Positions 60,493 through 64,000 of a stretch of DNA of 64,000 nucleotides are shown one piece after another. The stretch is taken from the NCBI GenBank assembly GCA_963702055.1, contig OY969702.1, forward strand, positions 1,736,001 to 1,800,000, written 5' to 3'. The notes beneath the pieces were generated by a model. It made no database searches. It was not told where the DNA came from and saw only the letters and a program-made list of their open reading frames with translations. Numbering within the stretch: the stretch's first letter is position 1; every line of letters begins with the position of its first letter. A program made the position numbers and the translations under genes. Source of the stretch: CAWINX01 sp963702055. GTDB taxonomy: Bacteria > Actinomycetota > Thermoleophilia > Solirubrobacterales > 70-9.

Positions 60493-62223
60493 GTGATCGA
60501 AACCGAGATCGACCCGACTGGCCTGATCGAGCGGATTGACGAGCTTCTTGAGGCCCGCTACCGCTCCGCCGCTCTCTTCAACCTCGATGACCCGCTGGAT
60601 GAGACCGTATTCATCCTTCTGAGCCAGCAGACGCGCGAGGCTGTCTACCGGAGAGTGTTTGCTGACCTCAAGCGCCGCTACCCTCGCTGGGCCGATGCTG
60701 CCTCGGCGCCAGTGAAGGACCTTCAAACCGTGCTCAAGCCAGCCGGCTTTCAGCGGCGCAAGGCTCGCCAGCTCAAAGACCTCCTTGCCAGCGTTGAGAT
60801 GGCCAACCGGGAGCGAGGGATCGGCCCCGCTTCAGAGCCTTCCGCCGACCTCACGCTGAGCTTTCTCAAATCACTGAGTGATCGCGAGGCGGAACAGTTC
60901 CTCACGACCCTTCCGGGGATCGGCCCCAAGAGCGCACGATGCGTCCTCTCTTACTCTCTTGACCGTCCGTCGTTCGCTGTCGACACTCATGTTCACCGGA
61001 TCTTCAAGCGCATCGGTGCTGTCAAGTCGAAGGGTCGGAAGTCGGATCACGACCCCTTTCAGGAGGCGGTTCCTGAAAACATACGCAAGCGCTTGCATAT
61101 CAATCTCGTTCACCATGGGCGCGAAATCTGCCGCTCTCAACACGAGCGGTGCGGCGAGTGCGTTCTCGTATCCTTTTGCCAGCGTGGCCGCGGCAGTATC
61201 GCTCACGATGATGCCAGGCCCACCGCTGTCGATCTCTTTGCCGGAGCTGGAGGGTTGGGCTACGGATTCCGCCAAGCGGGCTACAGGGTCGCTCTTGCCG
61301 TCGAGCCAAACCGCCACGCCGCTCAGACCTACCGCTTGAACAATCCCGGCGTTCCGGTAGTCGAGGCGAAGATCACCGAGCATACTAAAGCCGCCTCTCT
61401 CAGAAGTTACATGCCAGGAACGGCGAGCGTCGGCGTTCTTCTCGCTGGGCCACCGTGCCAGGGATACTCTGCCGCCGGCTCGCGCCGTCCTGAAGATCCC
61501 CAGAACCAACTCTTCGGCCATGTGGCACGGCTAGCCCGCCTGCTCAAAGCCGACCACGTCGTTCTTGAGAATGTTCCGGGCGTACGCCGCGTCAACGGCC
61601 ACGGCTTCCTGAACGCCATACTCGATTCTCTCGACACTGCTGGATTCACCACGGCTGCACACCTCCTTCACGCATACGACTACGGCGTACCTCAGCGGCG
61701 GGTGCGGTACTTCTTTCTTGCCCAGCGCGGCCGCCGCTCGGATCCAATCCCGCTCCCACCTCCAACCCACAGGCGTCACGGACTATCGTCAACCGTCGCC
61801 ACATCGCTGCCGGAGACACCAGCCCTAGTCGATCTTCTCAGCGACCTGCCAGTGCTCGGCCCCGGAGTCGATGCCGAGAGGTGGATTGCCAGGGACGGGC
61901 GAGAGCTGTTCAACATGTCAACCATGAATCATTCAGACCGTGTCGTTCGGCGAATCTCCAGCTTCCAGCCAGGCAAGGAACCGATCTCGTACAGGCGCCT
62001 CGGGCGTATCGAGGCACGTACGATCATCGCTGGGCATCGCGCCCTCCCGGTTCACCCAACCGAGCACCGAACTATTTCCGTTCGAGAGGCTGCGGTCGTC
62101 CAGGGGTTTCCAATGGATTACTTCTTTTGCGGCCCCCGGTCCGAGCAGCCCCTTCAGGTCGCCAATGCTGTACCACCACCGCTCGCGACCGCCGTTGCAC
62201 GCCATCTTAGAGCTCGCGCCTGA
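60493..62223 (+). CDS. drmMII: Endonuclease III - cytosine-5 DNA methyltransferase fusion (DrmMII-like)
   Basis: A 576-residue fusion. Residues 1-232 are a whole endonuclease III-like HhH-GPD domain: ILLSQQTRE, TLPGIGPKSARCVL with catalytic-type Lys146, FAVDTHVHRI with Asp164, and a 4Fe-4S loop C213-x6-C220-x2-C223-x5-C229. Residues 243-576 are a C5-cytosine methyltransferase: motif I DLFAGAGGLGYGFRQAG (247-263), motif IV GPPCQGYS with Cys322, ENVPGV (359-364), QRRVRYFFLA (401-410) and motif X QVANAVPPPLA. In class 2 DISARM the methyltransferase marks host DNA as self. The glycosylase half may repair deaminated methylcytosine or attack modified phage DNA. It is divergent from the helicase operon. 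The start codon is GTG without a clear ribosome site. Confidence 0.9.
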   Translation: MIETEIDPTGLIERIDELLEARYRSAALFNLDDPLDETVFILLSQQTREAVYRRVFADLKRRYPRWADAASAPVKDLQTVLKPAGFQRRKARQLKDLLASVEMANRERGIGPASEPSADLTLSFLKSLSDREAEQFLTTLPGIGPKSARCVLSYSLDRPSFAVDTHVHRIFKRIGAVKSKGRKSDHDPFQEAVPENIRKRLHINLVHHGREICRSQHERCGECVLVSFCQRGRGSIAHDDARPTAVDLFAGAGGLGYGFRQAGYRVALAVEPNRHAAQTYRLNNPGVPVVEAKITEHTKAASLRSYMPGTASVGVLLAGPPCQGYSAAGSRRPEDPQNQLFGHVARLARLLKADHVVLENVPGVRRVNGHGFLNAILDSLDTAGFTTAAHLLHAYDYGVPQRRVRYFFLAQRGRRSDPIPLPPPTHRRHGLSSTVATSLPETPALVDLLSDLPVLGPGVDAERWIARDGRELFNMSTMNHSDRVVRRISSFQPGKEPISYRRLGRIEARTIIAGHRALPVHPTEHRTISVREAAVVQGFPMDYFFCGPRSEQPLQVANAVPPPLATAVARHLRARA

Positions 62224-63022
62224 ATGCGCGGCGGCGTGATTTGGCGTACCAGTAATTCATGCGCTCTCAAGCTCGGACATCGTCTCTTCGATGTCCAGCC
62301 GGTTGTTGCCTCGCGCCGGACAGGTTTTCGCGCGCGCTTTGCGAGACCAATATCGTGCCCCACCCCGCCAGTATCCAGCTCGTCTTGCGCCTCACGCCCC
62401 CGGTCCTGCCGGGTGCCCGTTGGACACCCTTCCGCTCGGGCATCCCACTGTCCCAACGTAGTTGTGACATTGGGATGCCCGAGCGGCCCAGGGGCGTGAG
62501 GCGCATTCTGGACGGATTGGACGGGGTGGGTGGCGGGATCAAACAACAGATAGGAACACCAAAAGAAATCAAAATCAGTTCTCCTCTTGCACCACTCCTC
62601 CCAGGACAACAAAAAGAAACGAAGGTCGGTCGACGGCCGCAATCGGAGTAAGGAGGTAGGTGTAGCGGCAGCCGGTGAGGCGAGCGGGTCGGTATTGGAT
62701 GGCCGGCCAATCGCTGATCTTGGTTGTCCGTTCAACTACATCGGCGGCGCCACTGGCCGGAACCCGGGGTCGTCTGCCACAACTTGTCGATGCCGGTGCT
62801 CACCGCTGTTGCCATCGCCTCGCGGAGCGGCCCTGGCTCTCTCGCTGCCATTGGAGCAAACCGGCCGCTTCGCGCGTCAATCAGACGGCGCAGGCCTCCG
62901 GCAGGGTCGCGCGCGGTCTCCTGGTGACTGACGCGCTCGGACCGGCCCGCTCTTTTCAGGCAGCGTCGATCCCGTGCCGCTCAGCGGGACCGGCGATGAG
63001 AAGAAGGAGCGAAGGAGAACCC
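62224..63022. other. 800-base region without a convincing gene
   Basis: Between the methyltransferase and the ParB-like gene no reading frame shows a recognisable protein. Short frames exist on both strands but cross the palindrome. The main structure is the cruciform at 62387-62504. AAGGAGGT at 62653-62660 resembles a ribosome site but is followed by stops or unsupported frames. The region could hold an untranslated RNA, an origin or the regulatory DNA of the ParB-like gene. Confidence 0.6.
62387..62504. repeat. Nested palindrome (cruciform-forming)
   Basis: Outer arms GCGCCTCACGCCCC (62387-62400) and GGGGCGTGAGGCGC (62491-62504) are perfect complements. Inside them, GCTCGGGCATCCCA (62434-62447) pairs with TGGGATGCCCGAGC (62471-62484). 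This inner stem continues as TGTC/GACA and CAAC/GTTG with just two C-T mismatches, closing on a 3-base loop. A third small hairpin, GGGTG...CACCC (62411-62429), fills the left side. The whole can fold into a T- or Y-shape in single-stranded DNA or RNA. Confidence 0.9.
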
Positions 63023-64000
63023 ATGCCAACAGCGACCGAGCGACCGACCCCTCATACCGTGGAGATGGTCCCCCTGGACCAGATCCACACCGCCGGAAAC
63101 GTCCGGCAAAAGCTGGAGAACCTGGACGGCCTGGCGGCCTCGATCAAGCGACACGGCATGCTCACCGCCGTCGCAGTGACACTGCGCGACGACGGTCGGT
63201 ATGACCTGGTGGCCGGCTTCCGGCGCGTGGCCGCGGCCACCAAGGCCGGGCTCGCCTCCGTCCCCGCCGTCATACGCGACAGCGCCGACGAGGCGGAGCA
63301 CCTCCGCCGCCAGCTGGCCGAGAACGTCGACCGGGAGGGACTGCCCGACCTTGACCAGGGCAAGGCCATCCAGCAGCTCCTCGATCTTGGCGTCGCGATC
63401 GAGGATGTCGCCGAGACGGTGCAGACAACACCTGAGAACGTCCATGCCTGGGCCGGCCTCCTGAGACTGCCGCACAAGGTCCGCCGGCTCATTGAGCGCG
63501 GACGGATGAGCGCCGGCGAGGCCTACCCGCTGGTCTCGTTGCTCGATGATCGGGCCACCATGCGCGCCGCCCTTGATCACATCGAATCCGGGTTCGAGGT
63601 GGACGAAGCCGTCACCATCGTCCGGCGTGACCGGGAGCGCGAACAGGCGCTCGTCGCCGCCCGCGAGAAGCTTGAGGCCGAAGGCTGCCCCATCGTCGAC
63701 GCGCCTCAGTATGGATGGTACTCATCCAAATCGAAGGTCGGGCGTCTCGGGAAGGGTCACGGTGATGTCCACATCCCGCTGCGCAAGCACTCGAAGATGG
63801 CGTGCCACGCCGCCTACGTCTCTCCACATGACGCCACCGTTGTCTACGTCTGCACAGACCGCAAGGCCCACGCGGGCGTCGAGGGCAGCGGCGTTCCGGA
63901 TCTGCGCGCCGAGCGGGCCGCCAGGCGCGCGGAGGCCAAGGCATTGAAGGAAGCTCACGTGCGCCGCTTCGCCAAGCTTCGCGATGCGGTTCGTGGCGGT
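63023..64000 (+). CDS. ParB-like nuclease/partition protein (partial)
   Basis: The visible 326 codons start with a good ribosome site (AAGGAG) at ATG 63023 and run off the right edge. The ParB N-terminal domain is clear: MVPLDQIHTAGNVRQKLENLDGLAASI, LVAGFRRVAAATKAG (GFRR in place of the GERR of chromosomal ParB) and QLAENVDREGL (like ENxxRxxL). A helix-turn-helix follows (VAIEDVAETVQTTPENVHAW), then a C-terminal half not seen in chromosomal ParB (WYSSKSKVGRLGKGHGDVHIPL, a basic Arg/Ala/Glu-rich helix). Plasmid and ICE ParB-like proteins of this type act in segregation or in regulation. No ParA partner lies within the window. Confidence 0.85.
   Translation, partial: MPTATERPTPHTVEMVPLDQIHTAGNVRQKLENLDGLAASIKRHGMLTAVAVTLRDDGRYDLVAGFRRVAAATKAGLASVPAVIRDSADEAEHLRRQLAENVDREGLPDLDQGKAIQQLLDLGVAIEDVAETVQTTPENVHAWAGLLRLPHKVRRLIERGRMSAGEAYPLVSLLDDRATMRAALDHIESGFEVDEAVTIVRRDREREQALVAAREKLEAEGCPIVDAPQYGWYSSKSKVGRLGKGHGDVHIPLRKHSKMACHAAYVSPHDATVVYVCTDRKAHAGVEGSGVPDLRAERAARRAEAKALKEAHVRRFAKLRDAVRGG

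Larger units (their letters stand above)
47403..64000 (+). mobile_element. Integrative element in tRNA-Ile (right end outside window)
   Basis: The element begins at the interrupted tRNA-Ile and continues to the window edge. It carries an integrase next to the junction, a toxin-antitoxin pair, an ECF-like sigma factor, a DISARM-like defence cassette, a long palindrome and a ParB-like gene. The order integrase-cargo-plasmid functions is typical of integrative islands or integrative-conjugative elements. Defence genes have visibly lower G+C (34/60 at 51481-51540) than the chromosome (42/60 at 18661-18720). The right attachment site and any transfer genes are not in view. Confidence 0.8.

Noticed and set aside
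62154..62735. Short open frames across the 800-base gap, on both strands
   Set aside because: They read through the palindrome, have no domain and no good start site, and their sequences are compositional artefacts.
47406..64000. CRISPR array or insertion sequence on the island
   Set aside because: No regularly spaced direct repeats and no transposase with terminal inverted repeats were seen. The palindromes are single structures.

Overview
The window looks like the replication-origin region of a high-G+C actinobacterium. An early-branching class such as Thermoleophilia is my best guess, but this is inference only. Three things support it: the gene order dnaA-dnaN-recF-dciA-gyrB-gyrA with divergent rpmH-rnpA-yidD-yidC-jag-rsmG-parA-parB; an actinobacterial fhaA-fhaB-pstP-ftsW-pbpA-pknB division and kinase cluster nearby; and base composition (60 bases counted at 18661-18720 are 42/60 G+C). 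Many genes overlap by 4 bases (ATGA or GTGA), and several apparently leaderless genes have a TAnnnT hexamer 6-13 bases before the start codon.

Layout, left to right. 1-4.2 kb: the end of a GGDEF-EAL protein, metF, a DUF3105 membrane protein and two acetyltransferases. 4.2-14.2 kb: an exopolysaccharide locus with a phosphoglycosyl transferase, three glycosyltransferases, a flippase, an O-antigen-type polymerase, a LytR_C protein and a membrane 4,6-dehydratase. 14.3-18.4 kb: DedA, UppP, PurM and two DJ-1/PfpI-type genes. 18.5-30.4 kb: three Ser/Thr kinases, a PP2C phosphatase, two FHA proteins, FtsW, a class B PBP, D-Ala-D-Ala ligase and a CARDB membrane protein. 30.4-33.6 kb: pheA, an HNH protein and a large secreted protein. 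33.7-47.3 kb: the oriC region, with the probable origin between dnaA and dnaN at 41.4-41.5 kb.

At 47365 a tRNA-Ile(GAT) gene is cut just after its anticodon loop, and foreign DNA begins. This integrative element runs past the right edge of the window. It carries a tyrosine integrase, a small zinc-finger protein, a higBA-type toxin-antitoxin pair, an ECF-like sigma factor, a DISARM-like anti-phage cassette, a large cruciform-forming palindrome and a ParB-like protein. Base composition falls in the cassette (34/60 G+C counted at 51481-51540).

The cassette is the most interesting part. Five minus-strand genes, each overlapping the next, encode two proteins that together have the size expected of DrmE, a NERD-nuclease/SF1-helicase, a DrmA-type helicase and a DrmB-type DUF1998 protein. 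Divergent from them is a cytosine-5 DNA methyltransferase fused to a complete endonuclease III-like domain. No phospholipase D (DrmC) gene is visible. This appears to be a variant class 2 DISARM system in which a NERD-helicase takes the DrmC position and the methyltransferase carries its own DNA glycosylase/AP-lyase module.
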